Counted from the stretch's first letter, positions 14,253-23,078 are shown. The stretch: DNA of 39,273 bases from Pseudomonadota bacterium (GCA_005804965.1 SYOC01000041.1:1-39273), one strand, 5' to 3'. The notes: generated by a model from the sequence alone, not told the origin. Translations and numbers: made by a program.

Positions 14253-14351
14253 ACAGAACGTCCCTGCGCACCGCGATCTGCACAAACGCGGCCTTTCGGT
14301 TTCATTCCTTCACACCACAGGGCCGCGATGCGGTGGCACGAATGGTTAGGC
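14253..14351. other. attC-like structure at the end of the glycosylase-like gene
   Basis: On the minus strand the gene at 14346-15059 ends with its TAA inside GCCTAAC (14351-14345), a perfect RYYYAAC core site as found at the start of integron attC sites. Between it and a degenerate opposite core (GTTCTGT, 14259-14253) lies a long imperfect hairpin: CGCGGCC (14287-14293) with GGCCGCG (14321-14327), and GCACCGCGATC (14268-14278) with the GATGCGGTGGC region (14327-14337), with a bulged base. The arrangement and length of about 99 bases fit attC sites, but the second core site matches only the invariant GTT. No integrase or array is present in the window. Confidence 0.35.
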
Positions 14352-15059
14352 ATCCCCAGCAGTGCTTACGGCCAAACATGCGTATAAGATCTTCGATCTC
14401 TGACTTCCAGTATTCAACCATTCCTCCCGTCGCTTTGCCATTTTGGCAACTGCGGGAAAGCGCATAAACAAATCAGCTTCATTAACCATAGAACTCAACG
14501 GAAGAAGTACACGGGGGGAAGGCAATGCCCAGTGCGTTCGTTTCGGCTGAGGCCTATCTTTAAGAGCAATTTCAAGAACGCCACGCGCCTCTGCTCCGGC
14601 GGCAATGACGTGAGACGGCTTTAGAAGCGCAAGTAAATCTTTCCAAACGAGGGAGGATGCCTTCCCCAATTCGCGAGAGGGCCGCTCATTAGCCAACTCT
14701 GATTTTCTGAGTGACCACAAGATGGCGTTTGAGACCGCAGTTTCCGAAGCGGCAATCCGAAATGCCGCTTCGACAGCAAATTTTAGCGTGCCATCATCCC
14801 ATGGCTGGATACCGACCCGATCGCCATCAAGATATAAGCGCTCATATCGCTGCTGCGCGGTCAGTGATTCAAGACGTTTAAGATATTTAACGTTGGCTCC
14901 CGCGTGATTTTGAGCTTCCGCGAGCACAAGTACGCCGTTCCAGTTTTTCGGAATGTATGGGATGTAGGGCTCACGCAGAGTCGCAGGCGTGCCTAGCTCC
15001 AGTACATGGAGTATGCAAGCTTCGACCATCTTTTCAATCATTATCGTTCGCTGATCCAT
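14346..15059 (-). CDS. Hypothetical protein resembling the uracil-DNA-glycosylase superfamily
   Basis: The 237-residue protein has features of the UDG fold: an early strand NGVLVLAEAQNHAG in the place of the family motif-A strand, IQPWDDGTLKF, the middle strand SHVIAAGAEARGVL, and WALPSPRVLLPLSS, which resembles the HPSP-type motif B. The usual catalytic Asp or Asn could not be assigned, so activity is uncertain. By eye the base composition is more AT-rich than its neighbours. The ATG is 11 bases after the crotonase stop without a good ribosome site. The stop is embedded in a possible attC core, which may indicate acquisition as a cassette. Confidence 0.6.
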   Translation of the reverse strand: MDQRTIMIEKMVEACILHVLELGTPATLREPYIPYIPKNWNGVLVLAEAQNHAGANVKYLKRLESLTAQQRYERLYLDGDRVGIQPWDDGTLKFAVEAAFRIAASETAVSNAILWSLRKSELANERPSRELGKASSLVWKDLLALLKPSHVIAAGAEARGVLEIALKDRPQPKRTHWALPSPRVLLPLSSMVNEADLFMRFPAVAKMAKRREEWLNTGSQRSKILYACLAVSTAGDA

Positions 15060-15070
15060 GAAAGACGATC

Positions 15071-15889
15071 TTACCGAAACGGCCCGTCACGCAGCTCAAG
15101 AAAGGCCCGTAAGCCGTTTTCCATCAGTGCACTCATAAGTTTACGCTTCTCTTCGATCTGTGAGGCGTCAATGACGAGGGCGTCGTTGGCACGGTGTAGC
15201 TCCATTGTGTTCTTGAACCCCATCATTTCATACGCGGCTTTGATGCTGCGCTTGGTGATTTGCACCGGGTAGGCGGGGACTTTGGCGATGCGCTGGGCGA
15301 TACGCCGCGCTTCAGGGAGTAACTGCTCGGGCGGGACGACTTTGCTAACCAACCCAAGTTTGAGCGCCTCTTCTGCGCCAATCGTGTCGCCACTGTAATA
15401 GAGGTAGTGCATGGCCTTGCTGTTGTTGGAGAGATAGGGCAGGAGCAGGAGCGGCGAGAGGGCAAAGTGGCGAATTTCCGGCTCGCCGAAACTGGCGGTG
15501 TCAGCGGCAATGGTGATGTCGCAAATCAACGCCAAGTTTGAGCCGGCGGCGATGGCTGGACCATTGACTGCTGCGATCACCGGCTGGCGCAGGTTCCAAA
15601 CCCGCATCAGCGTGTCGAAGTTGAGCTTGATGAGGCGGTTCCAGTCGGCTTCGTCTTTTGGTGCATCCGACGCCAATTCATTGGGGCTGAGGTCGAATCC
15701 GCCGGAAAACGCCCGCCCGGCACCGGTGATGAGCACCACGCGAACGCTCGGGTCACGGTCAATGGCATCAAGCGCGTCACGCAGTTCGGCCATCAGTCCT
15801 TGCGACAGCGCATTTTGCTTCTCCGGTCGGTTCAGCGTCAGCGTGGCAACGCCTTCGTCGTGCTCCAGCACGAGATATTCGTAGGCCAT
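15071..15889 (-). CDS. Enoyl-CoA hydratase/isomerase family protein
   Basis: The 272-residue crotonase has an oxyanion-hole segment GAGRAFSGGFDLS and a second GPAIAAGSNLALI. The ATG at 15889 is favoured by AAGGAGG directly upstream. Aligned by eye with enoyl-CoA hydratase, the first catalytic Glu is kept (FGEPEIRHF) but the second appears to be Tyr. Hydrolase- or isomerase-type members of the family often keep only one Glu, so hydratase activity is not assured. It follows rpe by 14 bases on the same strand and precedes the glycosylase-like gene by 11, suggesting one transcript. Confidence 0.9.
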   Translation of the reverse strand: MAYEYLVLEHDEGVATLTLNRPEKQNALSQGLMAELRDALDAIDRDPSVRVVLITGAGRAFSGGFDLSPNELASDAPKDEADWNRLIKLNFDTLMRVWNLRQPVIAAVNGPAIAAGSNLALICDITIAADTASFGEPEIRHFALSPLLLLPYLSNNSKAMHYLYYSGDTIGAEEALKLGLVSKVVPPEQLLPEARRIAQRIAKVPAYPVQITKRSIKAAYEMMGFKNTMELHRANDALVIDASQIEEKRKLMSALMENGLRAFLELRDGPFR

Positions 15890-15903
15890 TTCTCCCTCCT
15901 TGT

Positions 15904-16608
15904 TCAGTCCTGACATGCTGGGGCGATGCCGTGCAGGCTCTCACGCAGTGCCCGTATGCCGGCGGCTGGTCCGCCCTCGGCGCGAAACACGGCTGACCCG
16001 GCCACCAGCATGGTAGCACCGGCAGCGACGACCCGTGGAGCGGTGACTGGATCAATCCCCCCGTCAATTTCGAGGATCGCATGGCCTTGGCGTTCGTTGA
16101 GCATGTGGCGCAACCGACACATTTTCGTGGTGCTGGCTTCAATAAATTTCTGCCCGCCAAACCCAGGGTTTACACTCATCAGTAGAATGAGATCGACCTC
16201 GCCGAGCACTTCTTCCAACGTATGGAGTGGCGTGCCAGGGTTGAGGACGATTCCGGCTTGTTTCCCGAGATCTTTAATCAATTGGATGGTGCGATGCAGA
16301 TGCGGACAAGCTTCCTGATGAACGGAGATGATATCGGCACCGGCTTTGGCGAAGTCGCCGATATACTTCTCCGGTTCGACGATCATCAGGTGAACGTCCA
16401 GCGGCAGTGTAGTCGTTTGGCGTACGGCTTCGACGACAAAAGGGCCAATCGTAATGTTCGGCACGAAGCGTCCGTCCATCACGTCGAGGTGGATGCCGTC
16501 GGCACCAGCCGCTTCCACAGTTTTGATGTCATGCTCCAGGCGACAAAAATTTGCCGAGAGCACCGAAGGCATGATTTTTACGGTAGAGATGGGTGTAGTC
16601 TGTGTCAT
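15904..16608 (-). CDS. rpe: Ribulose-phosphate 3-epimerase
   Basis: Rpe interconverts ribulose-5-phosphate and xylulose-5-phosphate in the pentose phosphate pathway. The 234-residue TIM-barrel protein has the full set of family motifs: [11 protein letters not shown] near the start, [16 protein letters not shown] with the metal-binding His and the catalytic Asp, [20 protein letters not shown] and ILEIDGGI with the second Asp, followed by the phosphate-binding VAGSAVF. The length is usual. The ATG at 16608 lacks a good ribosome site; a Met at 16572 is too close to the conserved core to be preferred. It is the first gene of a likely rpe-crotonase-glycosylase-like transcript. Confidence 0.97.
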   Translation of the reverse strand: MTQTTPISTVKIMPSVLSANFCRLEHDIKTVEAAGADGIHLDVMDGRFVPNITIGPFVVEAVRQTTTLPLDVHLMIVEPEKYIGDFAKAGADIISVHQEACPHLHRTIQLIKDLGKQAGIVLNPGTPLHTLEEVLGEVDLILLMSVNPGFGGQKFIEASTTKMCRLRHMLNERQGHAILEIDGGIDPVTAPRVVAAGATMLVAGSAVFRAEGGPAAGIRALRESLHGIAPACQD

Positions 16609-16662
16609 AATGCTGAACAGCTCGAAAAAAGAATGGCCTCACCCTACCACACGGAGGAAACC

Positions 16663-18210
16663 GTGACCACCAATCGAGATGTGGCCGCAGCTTGGTCGTA
16701 TCATGACGGCACCAAACATTCGCTGGACAGCCTGCGTCGCGATCCTCACTCACTGGATTGGGGAAACCAGCCGCTGGCGTTCAAGGTGTACACCGAGGTC
16801 GAGCAGGTGCCATTGCCGCAGGAATGGCCCTCGGCAGACATGGCGACCTTGCAAGCCATTGCCGCCTATCCATCGTCAGTAGCTGAGCCGTGCGTACCAG
16901 ATTTGCCGACGTTGGCGGCACTGTTGTATCTGTCAGCGGGCATCACCAAACGCCGTTCCTATCCTGGCGGTGAGATCTATTTCCGGGCGGCGGCCTGTAC
17001 GGGTGCGCTCTATCACATTGATCTCTATCTGGTGTGCAGCGATCTGCCCGGCCTTGCTGCTGGTGTGTATCATTTCGGTCCGCACGACTTTGCTTTGCAT
17101 CGTCTGCGCGAAGGCGATTATCGCGGGGCGCTTGTGCGTGCCAGTGCTCAGGACTCTGGAGTCGGTCACGCTCCAGCGACGCTCGTCTGCACGAGTACCT
17201 ACTGGCGCAACGCTTGGAAGTATCAAGCCCGCACCTATCGGCACTGCTTTTGGGACGTGGGGACACTGCTCGCGAATTTTCTTGCTGCAGCGGCGGCGTT
17301 GTTCCCGGCGGCACGCATTGTTACCGGTTTCGTCGATGCTGAAGTCAATCGTTTGCTCGATCTTGATAGCGAGCGCGAGGTTGCGCTCGCGCTGGTGCCG
17401 TTGGGAAGGGATCTTGTGCCGGTACCGGCAGACGCGCCACCTGTTGCACCTCTGGGCTTGCCCACGGTGCCGTTATCGAAAACTGCCGTGGATTATCCTG
17501 CGATCCGTGCCATGCATGCGGCTTCGTCTTTGCAGACGCCAGCCGAGGTCCAGGCGTGGCGCACGAGTGTTACGCCTATGCACCACGCTGCGCCTTCTGG
17601 CGAGTTGTTTCTGCTTGCGCCCGTTTCCGAAGGCGCATTGCCGCCGACTCCCTTGGCTACGGTCATTCAGCATCGTGGCTCAGCACGCAATTTCGCCCGC
17701 GAGCCGATCTCTTTCGCGCAGCTTTCAATGCTGCTCACGCAAACGACGCGCGGCATCCCGGCGGATTTTCTCCCCGCCGCTGATAGATCGTTGACCGACC
17801 TATACTTGATCGTCCATGCCGTAGACGGACTTCCCTCTGGAGCCTATGTGTTTCACCGAGACCGCCTCGCCCTGGAGCTGTTGTGCGCGGGAATTTTTCG
17901 CAAAGAGGCCGGTTACTTGGGTTTGGGGCAACAGCTTCCGGCTGATGCCAGTGTCGCTCTCTTCTGCCTAACGGATCTTTCTGCTGTTTTGCAACAATTG
18001 GGGAATCGTGGGTATCGGGCGGCGCAGTGCGAGGCTGCCATTATCGGCGGCAAATGCTATCTGGCGGCCTATGGGCAAGGATTGGGAGCGACGGGTTTGA
18101 CCTTTTTCGATGACGATGTCATAGAGTTCTTCTCGCCGCATGCGGCGGGGAAGAGCGTGATGTTTCTGACTGCCATTGGCAAACCAGCAAAACAGCAAAG
18201 ACTTGTCTGA
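16663..18210 (+). CDS. SagB/ThcOx-type dehydrogenase with two nitroreductase domains
   Basis: The 515-residue protein is predicted from the GTG at 16663, which has GGAGG at ideal spacing; an ATG at 16633 is possible. Two nitroreductase-like FMN domains follow each other. The first contains the SAGITKRRSYPGG and RAAACTGALYHIDLYLV region (about 85-270). The second contains TVIQHRGSARNFAREPISFAQL and the DLYLIVHAVDGLPSGAYVF region (about 330-510). SagB-type enzymes oxidise azolines to azoles during maturation of thiazole/oxazole-modified peptides, but many lie outside such clusters. No cyclodehydratase or precursor peptide was seen nearby. The next gene is a glycosyltransferase 70 bases downstream on the same strand. 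Confidence 0.9.
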   Translation: MTTNRDVAAAWSYHDGTKHSLDSLRRDPHSLDWGNQPLAFKVYTEVEQVPLPQEWPSADMATLQAIAAYPSSVAEPCVPDLPTLAALLYLSAGITKRRSYPGGEIYFRAAACTGALYHIDLYLVCSDLPGLAAGVYHFGPHDFALHRLREGDYRGALVRASAQDSGVGHAPATLVCTSTYWRNAWKYQARTYRHCFWDVGTLLANFLAAAAALFPAARIVTGFVDAEVNRLLDLDSEREVALALVPLGRDLVPVPADAPPVAPLGLPTVPLSKTAVDYPAIRAMHAASSLQTPAEVQAWRTSVTPMHHAAPSGELFLLAPVSEGALPPTPLATVIQHRGSARNFAREPISFAQLSMLLTQTTRGIPADFLPAADRSLTDLYLIVHAVDGLPSGAYVFHRDRLALELLCAGIFRKEAGYLGLGQQLPADASVALFCLTDLSAVLQQLGNRGYRAAQCEAAIIGGKCYLAAYGQGLGATGLTFFDDDVIEFFSPHAAGKSVMFLTAIGKPAKQQRLV

Positions 18211-18280
18211 GGCAGAAGAGTCTGAGTGCAAAGTCTGAAGCTGTGTCCGCCGATTTTCTGAGCGAGAGTCCCTGAGCATT

Positions 18281-19372
18281 GTGACACATTCACTATTTCC
18301 TCATCCATCTGGTCGCCCCGGTCGTCCGACTATCTCGGTGATCGTTGCTGTGCACAACGGCGGGGTCCCTTTCCGTCGGTGTCTCGAAAGCTTGGCTGCT
18401 GCTGTGCCACCTCCGCATGAAATTATCGTGGTCGCTGACGGAGATACCGATGGGTCGTGGCTGGCTGCCTCGGAAATGGGATTGCCAGTGTTTCGTCTCC
18501 CGACACCGAGTGGGTTTGCTGCGGCGCGGAATTATGGGGCACGCGAGGCGAAAGGCGGGGTGCTGTTGTTCGTGGATCCGGACGTGACTGTGCCAACTCA
18601 TGTCATTGCGCAAGTGACGGAAGTGCTAGAACACGAGCCTGAAGTTGCCGCCGTATTCGGCTCTTATGACGACGCCTCTGCCGCTGGCGATTTTCTTTCT
18701 CAGTACAACAACTTGCTACACCATTACGCGCATCAACGTGCTTCGACCAAGGCCGCGACCTTCTGGAGCGCATGTGGTGCGGTGCGGCGTTCGGTGTTCT
18801 TCAACGTGGGGGGATTTGACGAGCGGCGCGGTGATGCTGCTGTTGAAGACAGCGAATTGGGCGAGCAATTACACAAAGCTGGCTATGCCACGCGGCTGTG
18901 CAAAGCTCTTCAGGTCAAACGGCTCTCTCCATCGCGCTCCGAAGGATACTTTACTCGTGAAGCAGGGTTTCGTTTATTGCCTTGGGTCGCCTTCTTATTG
19001 CGGCGGAGTCACGCGTTTCACAGCTTCGGGTTGCATACTGCTGGGAGAGCTAGTGTCCCGCTCACTCACGGCATGCTCGGGGCGATGATTGGTGCTGGTC
19101 ATCAGGAAGAATTGCTACTGGTTGCCGGAGGTGCGCTGCTTCTACTGTTGGCGATGAACGCGTCGCTCTATCGTTTCTTTCGTGGCAAGCGCGGCGCGCG
19201 TTTCGCTAACCTCGCGCTCTGCCGACAAGGATTGCTCTACTTCTATTGTGGGCCAGCATTTCTTCTGAGCCTAGCGTTGTTCTGGCGGCGAAAACTCAAG
19301 CCGACCCCGAGAAGCCTTTTCTTGGCTCCCGGAGGTCGGCCTATCTCGTTGCAACGTCCAGAGTGGCGGTGA
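18281..19372 (+). CDS. Family 2 glycosyltransferase with C-terminal membrane segments
   Basis: The 363-residue protein reads from the GTG at 18281; no strong ribosome site is visible. A GT-A domain occupies about residues 15-240, with PTISVIVAVHNGG, VVADGDTDGSW, the metal-binding DPD in LLFVDPDVTVP, and FWSACGAVRRSVFFNVGGFDE followed by EDSELGEQL, a typical acceptor/catalytic segment. Two hydrophobic segments follow near the end (about 280-300 and 325-345), so the enzyme is probably at the inner membrane. It would transfer a sugar from an activated donor to a lipid or glycan acceptor that cannot be named. It follows the SagB-like gene and converges on the beta-propeller gene. Confidence 0.9.
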   Translation: MTHSLFPHPSGRPGRPTISVIVAVHNGGVPFRRCLESLAAAVPPPHEIIVVADGDTDGSWLAASEMGLPVFRLPTPSGFAAARNYGAREAKGGVLLFVDPDVTVPTHVIAQVTEVLEHEPEVAAVFGSYDDASAAGDFLSQYNNLLHHYAHQRASTKAATFWSACGAVRRSVFFNVGGFDERRGDAAVEDSELGEQLHKAGYATRLCKALQVKRLSPSRSEGYFTREAGFRLLPWVAFLLRRSHAFHSFGLHTAGRASVPLTHGMLGAMIGAGHQEELLLVAGGALLLLLAMNASLYRFFRGKRGARFANLALCRQGLLYFYCGPAFLLSLALFWRRKLKPTPRSLFLAPGGRPISLQRPEWR

Positions 19373-19382
19373 GCTTTCCCCT

Positions 19383-20966
19383 CTACGCCGCTTGCAGCGT
19401 CAACACGCTCCCTTCTCCATCGGCTGCGATGTAGATCGTGCCATCACCAGCGACGGCGAGGCCGCCAGAAAAATCCATGGGTCCGCGCGAACATCCGTCT
19501 GGATCGCCGACCGGTAGATGTGAGGCTAAGGTCTGAGCGCTGCCAGTGCCGAGGTTCACGGCACGCAGATCTTTTGTTCCACGATCCAGCACCAGCAGAG
19601 CATCTCCGCGCACCGCCAACCCCATCGGCTTCTTGAGCCCATCGAGGACTGTGGTGGTAGCACCATTCTCAATCTTCACGACACGTCCGGCTCCGAGTTC
19701 ACTCACGAAAATCGCCCCATTCTTGGCCACGACTTCACACGGTTTTGCCAGCCCTTCCGCAAGGGTGGAAGCCGTGCCTGCTGCGTCGATGCGCAACAAC
19801 TTGCCAGTGCCAGCTTCAGCGACGGCGACTGTACCGTCAGGCAAACGTACGATGCCGTAGGGATTCTTCAGCTTCCGTGCGAGCAAATGGAACGGTCGGC
19901 CATCAGGGAAATACTGCGCCACATCGCCAGCCATCGTTGTGAGCCACAATTCCCCTGGCGCACCTGCTGTCAGACTACGAACGAACCCTGGGAAGCTGCT
20001 ATCCAGCAAGCCACCGAGGCGGCCGACTTGCCGCGTCGGCGACAGTACCCCCAAGCTCAACCCATCGTTGAGGTACAGATTACCGTCACTGCCGCAGGCC
20101 AAGCCCCACGGGCCGACCAGTCCTTTGGGGACGAGAACGCGCTCGACATTACTGCCGTCAGTGGCGACTTCGGCGACGCCGCCATCGACGAAGTGGGAAA
20201 CGAACATGCGGCCATCCGGAGCAAAGGCGAAGTTGTCGATCCCTGGCCTCACCTTGGCAATAACAGTCTTCGCGCCACTCTGAATATCAATACGCACGAT
20301 TTCACCGTTGCCAGCTTGCGGGACAATGAGCTCGCCACGCGGGTTAAACTTCACCGCTGGCGGCGATTTGAGTCCGTCTACCACTTTCTCTTTCACGCCA
20401 GTGTCGATATCCACACGCCACACCTCGCCGTTCGGCACCAGGGGAAAATAGAGCTTGCCATCGGGACCGACCATGAGTGCGTTTGGACCACGCAGGCCAT
20501 CAGCGATGAGTCGCGGTTCACGCCCGTCGTGCGGATACAACTCAAAAATCCGCCCGCCGCCGCGAAACTCGTCGATGAAGACGCGGTCCTGATGAACAGT
20601 GAGGCCATTGGCGCTCGGCAAATTATCGGCCACGATGCGCGTCTTGCCGTCCGGAGTGCGGGCGCAGACGCGAGCACTCATAACTTCGGTGACGTACATG
20701 ATGCCATGCGAGTCGAAGCCGACGTCATCCGGTGCAACAATTGGCCCGCCTAATGGCGAGATAATTTCCATCGCGCCATCGCGCACATCGACCGCTGTGA
20801 CTTGGCTACCGAAGGCTTGTGTGACATAGAGCCGGCCGTCGGGGCCGACGCTCATGCCGTTGGCACCGTACAGTCCACTGGCCGGTAGCAACCGTGCGAT
20901 ATTCCAGCCCGAGGCCGCCTGCGGCTCCCTGGCATCTGCTCCTAGCAACATCTGATAGCGATTCAT
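19383..20966 (-). CDS. Beta-propeller protein (NHL/SMP-30-like repeats)
   Basis: The 527-residue protein is made of repeated blades with the pattern VGPDGRLYVTQ, DSHGIMYVTEV, VGPDGKLYFPLV, FAPDGRMFVSHF and GSDGNLYLND, spaced 40-50 residues apart, as in NHL or SMP-30/gluconolactonase propellers. No signal peptide is evident, so it may be cytoplasmic. Such propellers bind ligands or act as lactonases, and no catalytic set could be assigned. The ATG has AAGGAGGGAAC upstream. The start is 9 bases after the stop of the M20 peptidase gene, so the two are cotranscribed and may act on the same compound. Confidence 0.85.
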   Translation of the reverse strand: MNRYQMLLGADAREPQAASGWNIARLLPASGLYGANGMSVGPDGRLYVTQAFGSQVTAVDVRDGAMEIISPLGGPIVAPDDVGFDSHGIMYVTEVMSARVCARTPDGKTRIVADNLPSANGLTVHQDRVFIDEFRGGGRIFELYPHDGREPRLIADGLRGPNALMVGPDGKLYFPLVPNGEVWRVDIDTGVKEKVVDGLKSPPAVKFNPRGELIVPQAGNGEIVRIDIQSGAKTVIAKVRPGIDNFAFAPDGRMFVSHFVDGGVAEVATDGSNVERVLVPKGLVGPWGLACGSDGNLYLNDGLSLGVLSPTRQVGRLGGLLDSSFPGFVRSLTAGAPGELWLTTMAGDVAQYFPDGRPFHLLARKLKNPYGIVRLPDGTVAVAEAGTGKLLRIDAAGTASTLAEGLAKPCEVVAKNGAIFVSELGAGRVVKIENGATTTVLDGLKKPMGLAVRGDALLVLDRGTKDLRAVNLGTGSAQTLASHLPVGDPDGCSRGPMDFSGGLAVAGDGTIYIAADGEGSVLTLQAA

Positions 20967-20975
20967 GTTCCCTCC

Positions 20976-22397
20976 TTATTTTTCTGTACAGGTGTGTCGA
21001 TAATGGTCCGCCAGCACCCGGGCTACGCTGCACGTCAGGCGCATGCCAGTGCGGACATCGAGAAACTCGTTGGGCCCGTGGGCGTTGGAGCGCGGTCCCA
21101 GCACGCCGGTAATCATGAACTGCGCCCGAGGAAATTTTTCTCCCAGCATGGCCATGAACGGAATCGTACCGCCTTCGCCCATGTAGCAGGCTTCTTTCCC
21201 GAAAAACTCCAGCGACGCATTCTTCAATGATGTCTCCAGCCATGGCTCCAACGGCGGCGCGTTCCAGCCGAAGGCGCATTGCTCTGACGCGAAGGAGACG
21301 TTGGCACCGTAGGGAGGATCGTGCTCAAACAACTGCTTGAGTGCGGCAGTCGCAGCTTGGGAATCGGCGGTTGGCGGCAAGCGCAGGGACACTTTGACTG
21401 CCGTGCTCGGACGCAACACATTGCCTGAACGGTCCAACGCCGGTAGTCCGCCGGCACCGGTAATGGCCAGTTGCGGTCGCCACGTGCGGTTGAGCAGCGC
21501 CTCACGCGCATCTTGGGTGACCGGAGTTGTCCCCGCCTGAAACGGGAACTCGCTATAGACGCTGGCACCCAAGGTCTGCGCAGTCGCAGTGACTTGGCGC
21601 AAGCGTTCGTCGGGGATGGTGACGTAGAAACCTTCCGGCACGATGGCCCCGGTCTTCTCGTCTTCCAAGCGGCTTAACAGTTGACGGAGAATCCTGAACG
21701 TCGAGGGCACGATCCCACTGGCTGCGCCAGAATGGACGCCTTCCGTCAGGGTGGACACACTCAAGGTGCCATTCGCCAAGCCGCGCAGCGAAGTCGTGAC
21801 CCACAGTTGGTCATAATTGCCACAGCCGGAATCCAGACAGATGACCAGACTCGGCGAGCCGATGCGCTCTTTCAGGGCGTCGATGTAATAGGGTAGATCG
21901 CCGCTGCCGCTCTCCTCGTCGGCTTCGATGACAATCACGCAACGCGCATGGGGCACACCTTGTAGCTTCAGAGCTTTGATGGCGGTGATGGAAGCAAAGG
22001 ACGAGTAGCCATCATCCGCGCCACCACGACCATAGAGCCGGCCGTCGCGCATGACCGGTTTCCACGGTCCTAAGCCTTCGTTCCAGCCGTCCATCGGCGG
22101 CTGTTTATCGAGATGCCCGTAGAGCAGCACGGTCTCAGGCGAATCGCCAGGAATCTCGACAAAGAGGAGCGGCGTGCGGCCGTCCAGGTGCACGATGTCG
22201 AGCATCAGCCCTGGGATTTGCTGTGCGCGAATCCAGTTGGCGATCAACTCTGTTGCCTGATCCATATAGCCGTTAGTGGCCCACGCTGGGTCATAGGCCG
22301 GGGATTGGTTGGGAATGGTGAGATACTCTTTGAGGTGGGGGATGATACTCTCCGCCCAAACATGTTCGACGAAACGACTGGTTGTAGTGGTGTCCAT
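20976..22397 (-). CDS. M20 family metallopeptidase (dipeptidase/carboxypeptidase type)
   Basis: The 473-residue enzyme carries the zinc-site motifs of the M20 clan: LLYGHLDKQP (His95), GRGGADDGYS (Asp128/129) and IEADEESGSGD (Glu161/162), and later metal or substrate residues near LVICLDSG. A dimerisation lid with SVSTLTEGVHSGAASG follows. Members hydrolyse dipeptides, acylated amino acids or related amides, and the form here resembles the CNDP-type dipeptidases. The ATG at 22397 has AAAGG about 9 bases upstream. It is the first gene of a pair with the beta-propeller protein. No signal peptide was seen. Confidence 0.93.
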   Translation of the reverse strand: MDTTTTSRFVEHVWAESIIPHLKEYLTIPNQSPAYDPAWATNGYMDQATELIANWIRAQQIPGLMLDIVHLDGRTPLLFVEIPGDSPETVLLYGHLDKQPPMDGWNEGLGPWKPVMRDGRLYGRGGADDGYSSFASITAIKALKLQGVPHARCVIVIEADEESGSGDLPYYIDALKERIGSPSLVICLDSGCGNYDQLWVTTSLRGLANGTLSVSTLTEGVHSGAASGIVPSTFRILRQLLSRLEDEKTGAIVPEGFYVTIPDERLRQVTATAQTLGASVYSEFPFQAGTTPVTQDAREALLNRTWRPQLAITGAGGLPALDRSGNVLRPSTAVKVSLRLPPTADSQAATAALKQLFEHDPPYGANVSFASEQCAFGWNAPPLEPWLETSLKNASLEFFGKEACYMGEGGTIPFMAMLGEKFPRAQFMITGVLGPRSNAHGPNEFLDVRTGMRLTCSVARVLADHYRHTCTEK

Positions 22398-22602
22398 GCG
22401 GAAACCTTTCTTGCTTTCTTGGAGGAATCGCGACAAGCGATCTTACGCGCAAGCGGTTTTCGATGCCAACGGGGGGAGGTGGCGAAGCAGCGAGCACGGT
22501 TGGTAATGAAGCCGAAAGAACCTATTGGAGCCGCTTGCGCCGCAATTTGATGGTAGCCGACTACTCGCCTTTCCTGGAAGGAAATGATCTGATGCTGCAC
22601 CG

Positions 22603-22839
22603 ATGGACTTGGAAATCATTGGGGAGATTCGCAACATTGAGCTTATTGCGAGAGGAATTGGCGTCCGTGATCGTACCCGTTTACGGAAACACTATGGCCG
22701 GGGGCGGTGGAGAAAACTGAAAGGTGTTGCCTCTGTCCGATTGACAGACGGCACGATCCATACGGCGGAACTACATTGGTATGAAGCTCACGGAATTGGG
22801 CGAAAAGAATTTAAGATCAAATTTCCTTTGTTGGATTAG
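22603..22839 (+). CDS. Small conserved hypothetical protein (78 aa)
   Basis: The protein reads MDLEIIGEIRNIELIARG, then a basic stretch RKHYGRGRWRKLKG, then a beta-rich AELHWYEAHGIG ending KIKFPLLD. This pattern is familiar from small uncharacterised bacterial proteins, often encoded in twos or threes with other short genes, and I know no proven function. The basic centre could bind nucleic acid or a partner. No clear ribosome site lies at normal distance (AAGGA is about 22 bases before the ATG). The next small gene begins 2 bases after its stop, so the two are a unit. The 205-base gap before it (22398-22602) holds no gene I can support. Confidence 0.7.
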   Translation: MDLEIIGEIRNIELIARGIGVRDRTRLRKHYGRGRWRKLKGVASVRLTDGTIHTAELHWYEAHGIGRKEFKIKFPLLD

Positions 22840-22841
22840 CC

Positions 22842-23078
22842 ATGAAACGGAAAACGACACACGCACCCCACTTCGTGGTCTGCATCAACAATGAAGGGTA
22901 CAAAGCCTCATTGGAGGTCGGAAAATTGTACCGAATGATTCCTGATGCAGCGGCGGCCTCTCATGGGTATGTCCGTGTTGTGGACGAAAGCGGGGAGGAT
23001 TACGGCTACGCGGCAGAGCGATTTTTCCCTCTTGATGTGCCCCAAGCTTTGGCGGACGCATTACTGATAACTGGGTAG
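22842..23078 (+). CDS. Small conserved hypothetical protein (78 aa), second of a pair
   Basis: The protein begins MKRKTTHAPHFVVCINNEGYKASLEVGKLYRMIPD and contains GYVRVVDESGEDYGYAAERFFPLDVP, a small all-beta pattern with an acidic centre. It matches a common class of short bacterial proteins with a KLY...IPD...RVVDESGEDY-type core that is still uncharacterised. It starts 2 bases after the previous small gene. The opposite charges of the two proteins (basic first, acidic second) would suit a complex, which is inference. The 149 bases after it, up to the SDR gene, contain no gene I can support. Confidence 0.75.
   Translation: MKRKTTHAPHFVVCINNEGYKASLEVGKLYRMIPDAAAASHGYVRVVDESGEDYGYAAERFFPLDVPQALADALLITG

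Noticed and set aside
16222-16662. Extension of the SagB-like gene upstream across rpe
   Set aside because: This segment is the complement of the clear rpe gene. The GTG at 16663 has an excellent ribosome site.
16663-19372. Mycofactocin or thiazole-peptide biosynthetic cluster
   Set aside because: No precursor peptide, radical SAM maturase or cyclodehydratase is present. Only the oxidoreductase and glycosyltransferase were found.
22244-22600. Open frames on both strands before the small gene pair
   Set aside because: They overlap the M20 peptidase N-terminus or have no recognisable features or ribosome sites.
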